Positions 17,254-26,038 of a stretch of 64,000 bases of DNA are shown here, one piece after another. The notes beneath the pieces were generated by a model. That model was not told the DNA's origin. It searched no databases and saw nothing but the letters and a program-made list of their open reading frames with translations. The first letter of the stretch is position 1, and each line of letters begins with the position of its first letter. The DNA comes from Rhizobium favelukesii. Lineage in GTDB: Bacteria > Pseudomonadota > Alphaproteobacteria > Rhizobiales > Rhizobiaceae. The DNA is taken from the NCBI RefSeq assembly GCF_000577275.2, contig NZ_HG916853.1:62001-126000 (forward strand), given 5' to 3'. The position numbers were made by a program, and so were the translations under genes.

Positions 17254-17254
17254 G
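16175..17254 (+). CDS. IS630-family transposase
   Basis: The product is 359 residues from ATG 16175 (MRTGITFEVSADDRVRLNAI); an earlier in-frame start at 16160 is less likely. The N-terminal helix-turn-helix is LGTVAIMEATGKSKTCVWRW. The DDE core has Asp in AIVLSVDEKSQIQALD, Asp in VHVILDNYATHKQP and Glu in SWLNAVEGFFAKL. Length and layout are normal for IS630, and no frame break is visible, so it may be active. It does not need a frameshift, unlike the copy at 1206-2266, and the proteins differ strongly. Confidence 0.92.
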   Translation: MRTGITFEVSADDRVRLNAIVSAGSSPQKHVWRAKFILMSDAGLGTVAIMEATGKSKTCVWRWQERFMTEGVDGLLRDKSRPPGTAPLELDLVDRVVALTQEPPTQEATHWTVRAMAKAVGIAASSVVKIWHEHGLAPHRWRSFKLSNDKAFAEKLHDVVGLYVSPPAHAIVLSVDEKSQIQALDRTQPGLPMKKGRAGTMTHDYKRHGTTTLFAALNVLDGSVIGRNMQRHRHQEFIRFLNTIEAQLPKDKAVHVILDNYATHKQPKVRAWLARHPRWTFHFVPTSCSWLNAVEGFFAKLTRRRLKNGVFHSVVDLQAAINRFIKEHNEQPKPFIWKADPDDIIAAVRRGHQVLESID

Positions 17255-17463
17255 CCCCGGATACGATTCTTCCGTTTTGATATGCCTCCGGTCCCACGAT
17301 ATGTGCCAGCAAGAGGCAAAACAATCCGGCGACCATCTGGCGTTTCGAGGAGACGGAGACCGAGGAGTCTGACGGTGTCGGAAAGCTCGAGATCAAACTC
17401 CGCAATCGTTCTGAGGCCCCCGTTGCCACCTACGACAACGGGGTAAAGATCAAGGATTTTCAT
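17254..17463 (-). pseudogene. Phage hypothetical protein running into a terminase fragment
   Basis: The annotated frame starts MKILDLYPVVVGGNGGLRTI at 17463, with ATGA coupling to the gene upstream, and looks like a small phage protein up to about residue 50. From about 17340 a different frame takes over: it reads GLFCLLLAHIVGPEAYQNGR and IVSGA, which is terminase large subunit and continues past the IS630 into SRKQAAEVF at 16104. The terminase N-terminal Walker A region is lost. So a second deletion has joined an early phage gene to the terminase. Confidence 0.7.
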
Positions 17464-17744
17464 CGGGAAGCCTCGCGGTTGCCGGCGAAAACCAACGGAA
17501 ACCAGTGCGCCTTGGCGTATTTCCGCTTGATGCTTTTTGCTATTGGCATGTCGAGCATTCCGCCGTCGAAGGCGTAAACCAGTGCATTGGTCGGCGTCGC
17601 CACTATCTTGTTCGCAGCAACGAGTTGGGTCATCGCAGCGATCGCTGCTTTCGACATGTTGACCCAGATTGCGACTTTGCTATCAGGATGCCCCCAAATC
17701 TCGTCGCCATCGAATCCTGGGATGTCGCGAGAGGGCGTTGTCAC
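17460..17744 (-). CDS. Hypothetical phage protein, 5' end at the IS6 border
   Basis: A 94-residue frame from a GTG (17744) that lies inside the IS6 terminal repeat. The sequence GFDGDEIWGHPDSKVAIWVN, then MSKAAIAAMTQLVAANKIVA and KRKYAKAHWFPLVFAGNRE, is protein-like. It overlaps the next frame by 4 bp. The natural start was probably further upstream and removed by the IS6 insertion. No function recognised. Confidence 0.5.
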   Translation of the reverse strand: MTTPSRDIPGFDGDEIWGHPDSKVAIWVNMSKAAIAAMTQLVAANKIVATPTNALVYAFDGGMLDMPIAKSIKRKYAKAHWFPLVFAGNREASR

Positions 17745-18524
17745 ATAAACCAGATGTCAGTGGGTAGGGCATAGAACTGGTGGGATGAAGAAGTCATCCA
17801 TCAGCTACAAGCGTCACCGATTCCCGCAACAGATCATCGCCCATGCGGTCTGGCTGTATTTCAGATTTCCTTTGAGCCTGCGGCTGGTCGAGGAGCTACT
17901 GCTGGAGCGCGGGATCATCGTCTCGTATGAAACGATCCGGCGATGGGGACGGAAATTCGGGCCGGCTTACGCAAAGCAACTCCGTCGCAGGCAGCCTTCG
18001 CGCCAGGACGTCTGGCACCTCGATGAGGTTGTGGTTTCCATCGCCGGCCGAAAGCACTGGCTTTGGCGTGCCGTCGATCAAGACGGCTACGTTCTCGATG
18101 AAATCGTTCAAAGCCGGCGCGACACCAGGGCTGCAAGGCGATTGCTGCGCAGGCTGCTGAAGAAGCAAGGCATGCCACCCAAGCGGATCATCACCGACAA
18201 ACTCCGCTCCTATAGTGCGGCCAAACGTGACCTCATGCCAACGGTCGAACACCGGTCTCATAAGGGTCTCAACAATCGAGCGGAGAATTCTCATCTGCCA
18301 CTGCGAAAACGGGAGCACCAGATGCAGGGTTTCCGATCAGCTGGAGGCAACGACCTTCTCCGCCATCCGAAATCTCTTCGTCGCACAGCATCGCAGCCGC
18401 TCTGCTCTCGCCACTCACATTCATCGTGTCCGCGCCATGGCGCATTGGAAAATAGTGACGGGTGCCATTGCCTGATCTTAGGCAGCCGCGCGGTCGTTCG
18501 TTCTCCGCTCGATAATGTGACAAC
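17737..18524 (+). mobile_element. IS6-family insertion sequence
   Basis: A 10-bp inverted repeat GTTGTCACAT is present at 17737-17746 and, inverted, at 18515-18524, enclosing 788 bp, the usual size of IS6 elements. No 8-bp target duplication is seen (GAGAGGGC on the left against TCCGCTGC on the right), so a rearrangement occurred at one side. It marks the border between the phage remnant and the exo genes. Confidence 0.8.
17785..18475 (+). pseudogene. IS6-family transposase, frameshifted
   Basis: The first 180 or so residues are good IS6/IS26-type transposase: helix-turn-helix (LVEELLLERGIIVSYETIRR), then Asp in VWHLDEVVVSIAGRKHW, Asp in KRIITDKLRSYSAAKR and Glu in NNRAENSHLPLRKRE. After QMQGFRSAGG (near 18345) the frame is wrong; the expected end is in another frame (FSAIRNLFVAQHRSRSALAT, HIHRVRAMAHWKIVTGAIA, stop at 18475). 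A few residues are also missing at that point. The open frame otherwise runs by chance to 18747. Probably inactive unless a second copy supplies transposase. Confidence 0.8.
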
Positions 18525-18769
18525 TCCGCTGCGGGAATTCCTCGACGTCAAACGGCAATCAGGCCCAGGAGCGGCCATCGCACATGCGGCCGGAAGACCG
18601 ACGGCGATCCCGGCGATTGTCAGCGGGATATGGGGCGATAAAACCGAACGCTTTCGGACCCGGAATGCCGACGCCCTGATCGGGCTGGGAGGCGACGGCG
18701 CCTTGCGCTACCTGCTTCAGCCACCAGGCAACGCTCGAACAGCGTGATGGTGGCTGAAGAGCCGGACGG
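18525..18769 (+). other. Remnant sequence between IS6 and exoV
   Basis: An open frame with protein-like sequence (REFLDVKRQSGPGAAIAHAA, then GRPTAIPAIVSGIWGDKTER) ends at 18747. It has no start of its own and is in frame with the shifted transposase only by accident. It may be the 3' end of a gene cut by IS6. I do not recognise it. Confidence 0.35.
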
Positions 18770-19720
18770 TCACAGATAATCGCGGCGTACGCTCTCGATC
18801 ACATGCAGGAACTGATCCTTGCGGTCGGCGAGGACCTGATCCGCGCTCAGTTGCGGGGACGCCCGCATCGCCTGCCACAGGGATAATGCCGACGGGGCAG
18901 CCAGAAACTGCTTTGCCGCGGCGCGCAGCGAAGTCTGCCTCGGTTCCTGCACCGCCAAAGCGACATTGCCGTCAATCTTCCGCTTGTTCGGATCCTCGAG
19001 GGCAGGTCTGTTCGTATCGAAATCGACGCCCCAGAATCGCGCACCCTTGATGATCGCTTCGGCCCGGCTGGAGACCGGAACGTGACGCGGTCGATAGGTG
19101 ACGCCGACGGTCTGCGCCCAGTCGTTCCATTTGAAACTGTTGATGCTGTCCGAGGTCGTCACGGAGATCCACGGCACACGGAAGGCATCGGCGAGAATAG
19201 CGCCGTGCATGGATTCCGCCACGATCATTTCCGACTGCGCAATCTGGCGAATGACGTCCTTCGCCTCCCCGCGCGGATCGATGTAGTTCAGGCCGACCAT
19301 CGTGCAGACTGCCGGCCACATGCCGGCGATTGCCGATTCCCAATGCGGCACGAAACTCTTCTTGTGGACCTTCGGCAGGTTCCTGAAATCGGGCATTTCG
19401 GCGACCATGACGGCGGGATCGATGATTCCGAGCCTGGGATCGATACCCACTTTCTGAGCGGTCAAGGGTCCGCGAACGCAGCGAATGTCCCATTCCGCCC
19501 TGTGGCTCATATCTGGCAACGAGCCGTAGCCGAAGCCGGACCCGAGCACCAGCTTGTGGCGGCCTTCCGGCAAAAGGGCGCGGTTGAGGACCGTACCGAC
19601 ACCGACGAGCAGGGTCTCCGGGTGTACGTCTCGAAAACCCGGAATCAGGAAGTCCCAAAGCCAGAGGTTGAGGTCGTCGCCAAAATTTCCGTGCTCGGAT
19701 TCCCAGTAGTATGGGTCCAT
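18770..19720 (-). CDS. exoV: Succinoglycan pyruvyltransferase ExoV
   Basis: A 316-residue polysaccharide pyruvyl transferase that would add the ketal pyruvate to the terminal glucose of the lipid-linked octasaccharide, using phosphoenolpyruvate. Start chosen at ATG 19720 (MDPYYWESEHGNFGDDLNLW), because AGGAG lies 6 bases upstream; the ATG 2 codons earlier touches that site. The family's GNFGDDLN opening and MIVAESMHGAILADAFRVPW (the substrate-site SxHG segment) are present. It is adjacent to and co-oriented with exoW, as in Sinorhizobium. No frame damage is visible. Confidence 0.9.
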   Translation of the reverse strand: MDPYYWESEHGNFGDDLNLWLWDFLIPGFRDVHPETLLVGVGTVLNRALLPEGRHKLVLGSGFGYGSLPDMSHRAEWDIRCVRGPLTAQKVGIDPRLGIIDPAVMVAEMPDFRNLPKVHKKSFVPHWESAIAGMWPAVCTMVGLNYIDPRGEAKDVIRQIAQSEMIVAESMHGAILADAFRVPWISVTTSDSINSFKWNDWAQTVGVTYRPRHVPVSSRAEAIIKGARFWGVDFDTNRPALEDPNKRKIDGNVALAVQEPRQTSLRAAAKQFLAAPSALSLWQAMRASPQLSADQVLADRKDQFLHVIESVRRDYL

Positions 19721-19821
19721 GACCATCTCCTGTGTGCGTTACGGAAGGTTTCTCAAGGGTGATCTGCCTCAGCAATCACGCGCTTCAATGGGTGTGGCAA
19801 AAAATGCTGCACCTGCTAAGG

Positions 19822-20781
19822 CTAGCGGGATAGTTTACCCACGGCAAGCTGGAACGCACTTTGCAACAGCCTGGGGTCGCGCCAAATCCAGCGGGCGAGC
19901 AGATCGAACTGCGGCATCTTTCGCCGTTTGATGCGCCTTGCCTGGCTCCAGAGCGCCTGCCGGCGCGCCGTGTGCTTGTAGGAATGTATGGACGCGATTT
20001 CCGTCGGTTTGCGCGAAAAGCGTCCTTCCAAAGTGTCGAGAGCAACCCAGGTATTGAACTGTTGCGAGAGAAATTGAGGAGAATCGTTGTCGATGCTGTG
20101 AAAGATGTTCACGCCTTCGCCTCGTACCGCACCGGGTTCGTTGCACAGCACGATCCGCTTGGCTGCAATGGCGCAATCGCAGAAGAACAATACGTCTTCG
20201 GCCGCCAGCCGCAGTTCGGCTTCAAATCGTATGGTCTCGAAAAGCCGTCTGCCGAGCACCATGCAGGACAGGTGAAGGAAGCTCCAGTTGCGCAGCATGA
20301 CCTGCGGAAAATCCGGAACCTCGAGCAAAAGTGGCGTTTCGGAGAGGCGGATGACCGTCTCGGTTTTCTCCAGTTCGGCCATGCCGAAATGGTAATAGAA
20401 GGCATCTCCCCCTGTTATCGATGCCCAGTAGCAGTCCGATTCGAAACGGGTCATCGTCTCGTGGGCGTTGAGGAGATGATCCTTGGTCCAAAGGTCGTCC
20501 GAGTCCAGAAAGGCGACAAACTCCGCCTCAGAGGAGACGTTATCCAGACCCGTGTTTCTTGCACCGCCGGGTCCGGCATTGGCCTGCTTGATGACTCGGA
20601 CGCGGGCGCGCTCGTCTTGAGACAGTCTGTCGAGATCGGTTTCGATCGGAAACGGAGACTGGTCATCGACGATGACGATATCGAAATCCTGATAGGTCTG
20701 CGCGAAGACCGACGTCAGCGCCCGGTGCAGGATTCCTGCCTGTTTCTGGTAGTAAGGAATGATAACCGTAAACTTTGCCAT
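19822..20781 (-). CDS. exoW: Succinoglycan glucosyltransferase ExoW
   Basis: A 319-residue family-2 glycosyltransferase. The GT-A fold is shown by FTVIIPYYQKQAGILHRALT, DIVIVDDQSPFP, NAGPGGARNTGLDNV and the metal-binding FVAFLDSDDLW. In S. meliloti ExoW adds the beta-1,3 glucose late in the octasaccharide side chain, before ExoV pyruvylation. Here it lies upstream of exoV on the same strand and is divergent from exoT. The length is normal and the frame intact. The exo assignment rests on gene order plus sequence resemblance. Confidence 0.88.
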   Translation of the reverse strand: MAKFTVIIPYYQKQAGILHRALTSVFAQTYQDFDIVIVDDQSPFPIETDLDRLSQDERARVRVIKQANAGPGGARNTGLDNVSSEAEFVAFLDSDDLWTKDHLLNAHETMTRFESDCYWASITGGDAFYYHFGMAELEKTETVIRLSETPLLLEVPDFPQVMLRNWSFLHLSCMVLGRRLFETIRFEAELRLAAEDVLFFCDCAIAAKRIVLCNEPGAVRGEGVNIFHSIDNDSPQFLSQQFNTWVALDTLEGRFSRKPTEIASIHSYKHTARRQALWSQARRIKRRKMPQFDLLARWIWRDPRLLQSAFQLAVGKLSR

Positions 20782-20953
20782 CTTTTCGCCCCTGCGGTTT
20801 CTCTAGAAGATGTCCCTGGTTTCCTCCCTCGGGTAGCGGCCCGGATGTCGAGGAGTTTGACCTCCCTCGTGAGCCGCCTCAGTCATTTTTGAACTTCGTG
20901 CCCAAACATCCTCCCTCTCGATGATCCTCCCATTGCCATACAGGATGTACGCC
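20782..20953. promoter_or_regulatory. Divergent exoW/exoT intergenic region
   Basis: These 172 bases lie between the outward-facing exoW and exoT genes and must hold promoters for both if they are transcribed separately. No operator could be assigned by eye. A weak ribosome site (AGGA) precedes ATG 20954. Confidence 0.4.
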
Positions 20954-22435
20954 ATGCCCCCTACAGTTAACGTCAAATCCGTTACGAGCAATGTCGGTTG
21001 GAGCGTTTTATCCAAGACAAGCACATTCGGGCTTAAGTTTGTCACCGTGCCGATTCTGGCTCGTATCCTCACGCCGGAGGAGTTTGGAGCGGTCGCCGTC
21101 GCCCTGACTGTTGTGCAATTTCTGGCGATGATTGGTGGTGCCGGATTGACCTCCGCACTGGTGATCCAGCGGGAAGAGGACATGGAAACGGTTCATTCCG
21201 TCTTCTGGGCAAATCTTGCAATTTCCTGCCTCATGGCACTGGGCCTCTTCATCGGCGCGGACTTCTTTGCGGCGCTCCTGGGTGCGCCGGAAGCAGCTTA
21301 CCTGTTGAAAGTCATGAGCTTTCTTATACCCCTTCAGCTCGGTGGAGATGTCGCCTATTCGCTCCTTGCCCGGCGGATGAATTTTTCCAAGGACGCCGTG
21401 TGGTCGATGATTTCCGAATCGCTGGGAGCTGTGGTCGCCGTCGTTCTGGCAATCTTCGGGTGGGGTGTCTGGGCGCTGATGGCGCAACTGTTCGCGTCGG
21501 CGCTGGTGCGCTTGTGCGGCCTGTACGCCGTATCCCATTACCTGCCGCGGTTCGTGTTCAACCCGGGCCGGGTTCTGGGCCTGGGCCGTTTCAGCCTTGG
21601 CATGATGGGTTCCGAAGTCGCAAACTTCATCACCTTCCAGTCGCCGATGGTCATCATTTCGCGATATCTCGGCCTTGCTGACGCCGGCGCCTATTCCGCT
21701 GCCAACCGTTTTGCGAGCATCCCAAACCAGGTGGTTCTATCGGCTGTCATGGGGGTTCTGTTCCCGGCCTTCAGCGGCATGATGCATGACAAGGAGCGCC
21801 GGTCGCAGGCCCTGATGTTCAGCACGCAGGTGACGACCGTGCTTCTGGCACCAATGATGTTCGGTATCTGGGCATTGGCGGAACCGGCCATGCGTGTCCT
21901 GTTCGGACAGCAATGGGCCTATGCCTGGCCTGTCCTTGGCCTGCTTGCGCTGTCCAAGGGCATTCTTACACCCTGCAGCACGTTCATTCCCTATCTCAAG
22001 GGCGTTGGGCACGGTCGCGCGCTGTTCTGGTCGGCAATCATCCGGGCCATCGCCACCTGCGTTGCCGTCGCCTATGGCGCAGCCTCGGGCTCTCTCATCA
22101 ACGCGATGATCTGGCTGTGCATCGTCAACGCCGTCACGCTCGTCGGATATTCCTGGGCGGTGTTTCGCGCCGACGGCACACCGTTCCTGAAAGGTCTTTA
22201 CATCAGCAGCCGGCCCATGCTGGCGGCGCTGGTGATGGCGCTTGTCGTCCGCTTCCTGCTTGATACGTGGGGCGGGATGATTCCGAACGAAGTCCTGCAG
22301 ATTCTGGTGGGCGCCGCCGTCGGTGGGATGATCTACTGCTTGCTGGTCATCCTGTTAGAGCGTGATCTCCTGCGAAAGATTTATACGCTGATCAAAAACA
22401 GACGCAAAAACAGCGCCGTGGATTCGTCCGAGTGA
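20954..22435 (+). CDS. exoT: Succinoglycan flippase ExoT (Wzx type)
   Basis: A 493-residue polytopic membrane protein of the MOP/Wzx superfamily that would move lipid-linked succinoglycan repeat units across the inner membrane. Start chosen at ATG 20954 (MPPTVNVKSVTSNVGWSVLS), where AGGA is 8 bases upstream; the frame is open to an earlier ATG at 20921. The family start motif SKTSTFGLKFVTVPILARIL is followed by about 12-14 hydrophobic segments (e.g. LAISCLMALGLFIGADFFAA) and a basic C-terminus (RKIYTLIKNRRKNS). Gene order next to exoW supports the name. Confidence 0.88.
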   Translation: MPPTVNVKSVTSNVGWSVLSKTSTFGLKFVTVPILARILTPEEFGAVAVALTVVQFLAMIGGAGLTSALVIQREEDMETVHSVFWANLAISCLMALGLFIGADFFAALLGAPEAAYLLKVMSFLIPLQLGGDVAYSLLARRMNFSKDAVWSMISESLGAVVAVVLAIFGWGVWALMAQLFASALVRLCGLYAVSHYLPRFVFNPGRVLGLGRFSLGMMGSEVANFITFQSPMVIISRYLGLADAGAYSAANRFASIPNQVVLSAVMGVLFPAFSGMMHDKERRSQALMFSTQVTTVLLAPMMFGIWALAEPAMRVLFGQQWAYAWPVLGLLALSKGILTPCSTFIPYLKGVGHGRALFWSAIIRAIATCVAVAYGAASGSLINAMIWLCIVNAVTLVGYSWAVFRADGTPFLKGLYISSRPMLAALVMALVVRFLLDTWGGMIPNEVLQILVGAAVGGMIYCLLVILLERDLLRKIYTLIKNRRKNSAVDSSE

Positions 22436-22820
22436 GGTGCGGCAACCGGCCTGACGCGCCTTCTTCTGGCACAAACTGCCGCTGAGCGACACAATTTCAT
22501 AAACCCTGGCGTGCAATGTCGAGTCGTTTCCAAAGAAAATCGGAGACGACTGCGTGCTGCATCCTGATCTTCATCAGAACATTTGGATGTTCTGCAAGAC
22601 CCTGTGGTTAAGGGCTTTTCGCCGAGCCCGGGACGGAAAAGCAGCCGGGCCGATCGTCTGATCGTGTCTTGGATGTCTGCGTGCATTGCAGCAAATCGCT
22701 CATTTTTTTGCTGCGTCGCCATATTTTTCCGGCCGGTCTGCTCTATCTTCGAGATCGCAGGCCAAAATCTGCTCTGGTTGAACCGGCTGCTCTTGGGGGA
22801 GACAGCAGCCCAAACAGAGG
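22436..22820. other. Gene-free stretch between exoT and exoH
   Basis: These 385 bases contain no convincing gene on either strand. In S. meliloti exoI lies between exoT and exoH; nothing resembling it is seen here. The stretch probably holds an exoH promoter, but no element could be defined. Confidence 0.5.
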
Positions 22821-23987
22821 ATGTCGTCTTTGATTATCGACGCTAACACATCGGCGCGGATCAATCTGATGCGCATCTTGCTCATCTCGGGTATCGTCTT
22901 CGTACACGTTCCCCACGATCCACTGACAAGCCCGTTTACGGGTGACAACGGTTTCATCGACTGGATCCGCGTTTTTCTGGGTGACAGCCTTTTTCGCGTC
23001 GGGGTCCCGTGCCTCAGTGCCATATCCGGCTATCTGCTGTTTCGCCGCGGACTCGGGGCCTTCGACTACGGAAAAACCCTCCGCTCCAAGGCGCGCACGG
23101 TTCTTCTGCCATTCCTGATCTGGAACCTGGCCTTTCTCATTCTGGTGCTGGTTGCCCAGCGAAGCGGTATCGGCTTCGGCTATCTGCCGGATGCGATCAA
23201 TGCGACGCCGCGCGAGTTGGCGACGCTGGCAACCGCCCTGGAAGCGGCACCGATCAACATTCCCCTCTATTTCCTGCGCGACCTCTTGCTGTGCATCCTG
23301 CTGGCACCGCTTCTTGCCGCCATGATCAGCCGATTTCCGCTGGCGACCCTGGCGCTCTTCTTCATCTATGTCGTCTTTCCCGTTCCAAACGGCATCTTCC
23401 TGAAGAAATCCATCCTGTTCGGCTTCAGTTGCGGGATTTATGTGAGCCTTCACAAGGTTGACATTCGAACTCTCGACCCGTTCGCCGGCCGGATTGCGGG
23501 CCTGTTTCTCGCCGCTGCGGTCATGCTGGCAACCGTCCTTTACTGGACCGGTCCCGATTACCCCGTCTGGGTGGACATCCTGCGCAGCCTCGTGGCGCTT
23601 TGCGGCATCATCGGTTCATGGGCGATCTCCCTGCTGCTGATCCGCTCACGTCTCGGTATGCGCCTGTCGAAGCTGGAAGGCCTGAGCTTCTGGATTTTCT
23701 GCGCTCATTATCCGTTGCTGATCCTCTTCTGGATGATCTGGAACCGCACGGGAAATGCCGATTTCTATCCGCTCTTTTATTTTTCGGCACCGATCCTTGC
23801 CCTTGCCATTCTGATCCTGACCCACAACGCAACGCGGGTCCTAACGCCACGGCTCCACGCCGTGCTGACGGGCAGCCGTGCCGGCAAATCGACCCAAGCA
23901 CCGGCACCGGCAGTGTCCCCGTCGCTCGGCCTTCCGGAGAACGACTGGCAAGGCCCCTACCCTGCAAAGAAAGAGGTTATCCGATGA
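22821..23987 (+). CDS. exoH: Succinoglycan succinyltransferase ExoH
   Basis: A 388-residue integral membrane acyltransferase of the acyltransferase-3 family, expected to add succinyl groups to succinoglycan. The conserved opening NLMRILLISGIVFVHVPHDP has the family's catalytic His. About ten membrane segments follow (LLPFLIWNLAFLILVLVAQ; LLCILLAPLLAAMISRFPL). It overlaps the exoK start by 4 bp (ATGA), matching the S. meliloti exoH-exoK-exoL order. Succinylation by ExoH is needed for succinoglycan to be a substrate of the glycanases and for symbiotic activity in S. meliloti. Confidence 0.88.
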   Translation: MSSLIIDANTSARINLMRILLISGIVFVHVPHDPLTSPFTGDNGFIDWIRVFLGDSLFRVGVPCLSAISGYLLFRRGLGAFDYGKTLRSKARTVLLPFLIWNLAFLILVLVAQRSGIGFGYLPDAINATPRELATLATALEAAPINIPLYFLRDLLLCILLAPLLAAMISRFPLATLALFFIYVVFPVPNGIFLKKSILFGFSCGIYVSLHKVDIRTLDPFAGRIAGLFLAAAVMLATVLYWTGPDYPVWVDILRSLVALCGIIGSWAISLLLIRSRLGMRLSKLEGLSFWIFCAHYPLLILFWMIWNRTGNADFYPLFYFSAPILALAILILTHNATRVLTPRLHAVLTGSRAGKSTQAPAPAVSPSLGLPENDWQGPYPAKKEVIR

Positions 23988-24763
23988 CCACGACCTTTAC
24001 GCGCCTTGTGAGCGCAACGTTTCTTTCGGCCGCTCTGTCGACGCCTGCATTCGCGGATGCCACAAAATCCGGAACATCGTTTGTGGAGAACTTCGACCGC
24101 ATCGACCCGCAGGTCTGGTACGTCTCGGACGGCTGGGACAATGGCGCGCACCAGAATTGCACCTGGTCGAAAAAGCAGGTTGCCGTTGAAAACGGCGTGC
24201 TGGAATTGACGTTCGAACAACGCAAGGCCGGCAAGCGAAGCTATGTCTGCGGCGAGATCCAGACCCGCAAACGCTTCGGCTTCGGCACCTATGAGGCAAG
24301 GATCAGGACGGCCGAAGGCTCCGGGCTGAATTCCGCCTTTTTTACCTATATCGGGCCGACCGACAAGAAGCCCCATGACGAGATCGATTTCGAGGTGCTT
24401 GGCAAGGATTCCGGCAAGGTTCAGGTGAACCAGTATATTTCCGCCAAGGGTGGCAATGAAAAACTGGTCGATGTTGCCGGCGGCGCGAATGCCGGTTTCA
24501 ACGACTATGCCTTTGTCTGGGAACAGGGTCGCCTGCGGTATTATCTCAATGGCACCCTCGTCCAGGATGTGACGGACGCCGCCAAGATTCCCGTCAATGC
24601 GCAAAAGATCTTTTTCAGCCTCTGGGGCACGGACACCTTGAGCGGCTGGATGGGAAAATTTGACTACAGGGGCCCGGCGACGATGCAGATCGATCGCATC
24701 GCCTTCACCGCACCCGGCGACAAATGCACGTTTCCTGAGTCCATCACCTGCACGCTGAACTGA
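23984..24763 (+). CDS. exoK: Succinoglycan endo-glycanase ExoK
   Basis: A 259-residue secreted glycoside hydrolase family 16 enzyme. Start at ATG 23984, overlapping the exoH stop. A signal peptide (TRLVSATFLSAALSTPAFAD) is present, followed by the GH16 fold with catalytic motif E-I-D-F-E in KPHDEIDFEVLGKDSG. It cleaves nascent succinoglycan to lower-molecular-weight forms. A Cys near the N-terminal side (HQNCTWSKK) and CTFPESITCTLN at the end could form disulfides. The frame is intact. Confidence 0.9.
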   Translation: MTTTFTRLVSATFLSAALSTPAFADATKSGTSFVENFDRIDPQVWYVSDGWDNGAHQNCTWSKKQVAVENGVLELTFEQRKAGKRSYVCGEIQTRKRFGFGTYEARIRTAEGSGLNSAFFTYIGPTDKKPHDEIDFEVLGKDSGKVQVNQYISAKGGNEKLVDVAGGANAGFNDYAFVWEQGRLRYYLNGTLVQDVTDAAKIPVNAQKIFFSLWGTDTLSGWMGKFDYRGPATMQIDRIAFTAPGDKCTFPESITCTLN

Positions 24764-24835
24764 GTCCTGGCGGCGTCTACCACACAGTCAGGAAGACGAT
24801 CGCTCCAAGCCGAGCACGGAGAACGGAATGTTTGT

Positions 24836-26038
24836 ATGCTGAAAGTTCTGTACCTTGCCCATGATCTGACGGACCCGGCAATCCGGCGAAGAACGCTGGT
24901 GCTGGAAGCGGGGGGCGCCGATGTGACTCTTGCCGGTTTCCGCCGGGGCGCAGCCGCGCCCGAGGACACGCGCGCGATAGAACTTGGTGTCACTCGGGAC
25001 GGCCGATTTGTCCAGCGGATCGCTGCCGTGGCGAAGAGCGCAATGCGCTTGGGTGCAAAGCTCAGAGGTGCCGCAAAACCGGACGTCATCATCGCACGCA
25101 ATCTGGAAATGCTGGCCCTTGCCAACAGGGCCAATGCGGTTTTCGGGGGCAAGGTGCCAATCGTCTACGAATGCCTCGACATTCACCGCCTGCTGCTGCG
25201 TCAGGATGCCGTCGGTCGCATTCTGCGTGGTGCCGAGCACGCTCTCGGGCGCAAAATAAGCCTCCTCATCACGAGTTCACCCGCGTTCATCGAGAACTAT
25301 TTCCGCCCGCTATCGCGCCTCGAAGCCCCGATATTGCTTCTGGAAAATCAGGTCGTTGCGCTCGACGATGATCGCGCCGCAAGCCTGCCCGCCGCTCGTC
25401 CCCCGCTCTCCGGCAAGCCCTTCAAGATCGGCTGGTTCGGCGCCTTGCGCTGCCGGAAATCGCTCTATCTGCTGGCCGATTTCAGCCGGGCCATGAACGG
25501 AATGTTCGAGGCTGTTCTTCGGGGACGTCCTGCCTATTCGGAATTTGAAGACTTCGACGGCTTCGTCAGGAACGAGCCCTTCATGACGTATCAGGGGCCG
25601 TATCGAAATCCGGAGGATCTCGCGGATATTTATAACGAAGTGCAGTTTTCCTGGGCGATCGATTTCTTCGAGGAGGGCCTGAATTCCAGCTGGCTCCTGC
25701 CGAACCGGCTTTATGAGGGATGCCGCTACGGCACGGTCCCGATCGCGATGCGCGGAACGGAAACGGCGCGCTACACTGGCGCCAGAGGCCTCGGCCTCGT
25801 CCTCGATCATGCCGATGCTGCGACGCTTGCCACACTCCTGTCGACCATGACGGCCGAGCGCTACCTCTCGGAATTCGACCGGGTCGCGGCAACGGACCCG
25901 AGACACTGGACCTTCGACAGGGGGGACGCCCGAGCGCTTGTCACGCGGCTGTCGGAACTGCGCACGCAGGCTGCACCTACCGGTCCCCTCCTGCAGGACC
26001 TTCACCAGACACAGCGCAACAAGGGTGGATTGCTATGA
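24836..26038 (+). CDS. exoL: Succinoglycan glucosyltransferase ExoL
   Basis: A 400-residue GT-B-like glycosyltransferase. N-terminal MLKVLYLAHDLTDPAIRRRT and PDVIIARNLEMLALANRANA are characteristic of ExoL. Further on are IGWFGALRCRKSLYLLADFS and a C-terminal nucleotide-sugar-binding stretch (NSSWLLPNRLYEGCRYGTVP). In S. meliloti ExoL adds the first beta-1,4 glucose after Gal-Glc. It overlaps exoA by 4 bp. No damage seen. Confidence 0.88.
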   Translation: MLKVLYLAHDLTDPAIRRRTLVLEAGGADVTLAGFRRGAAAPEDTRAIELGVTRDGRFVQRIAAVAKSAMRLGAKLRGAAKPDVIIARNLEMLALANRANAVFGGKVPIVYECLDIHRLLLRQDAVGRILRGAEHALGRKISLLITSSPAFIENYFRPLSRLEAPILLLENQVVALDDDRAASLPAARPPLSGKPFKIGWFGALRCRKSLYLLADFSRAMNGMFEAVLRGRPAYSEFEDFDGFVRNEPFMTYQGPYRNPEDLADIYNEVQFSWAIDFFEEGLNSSWLLPNRLYEGCRYGTVPIAMRGTETARYTGARGLGLVLDHADAATLATLLSTMTAERYLSEFDRVAATDPRHWTFDRGDARALVTRLSELRTQAAPTGPLLQDLHQTQRNKGGLL

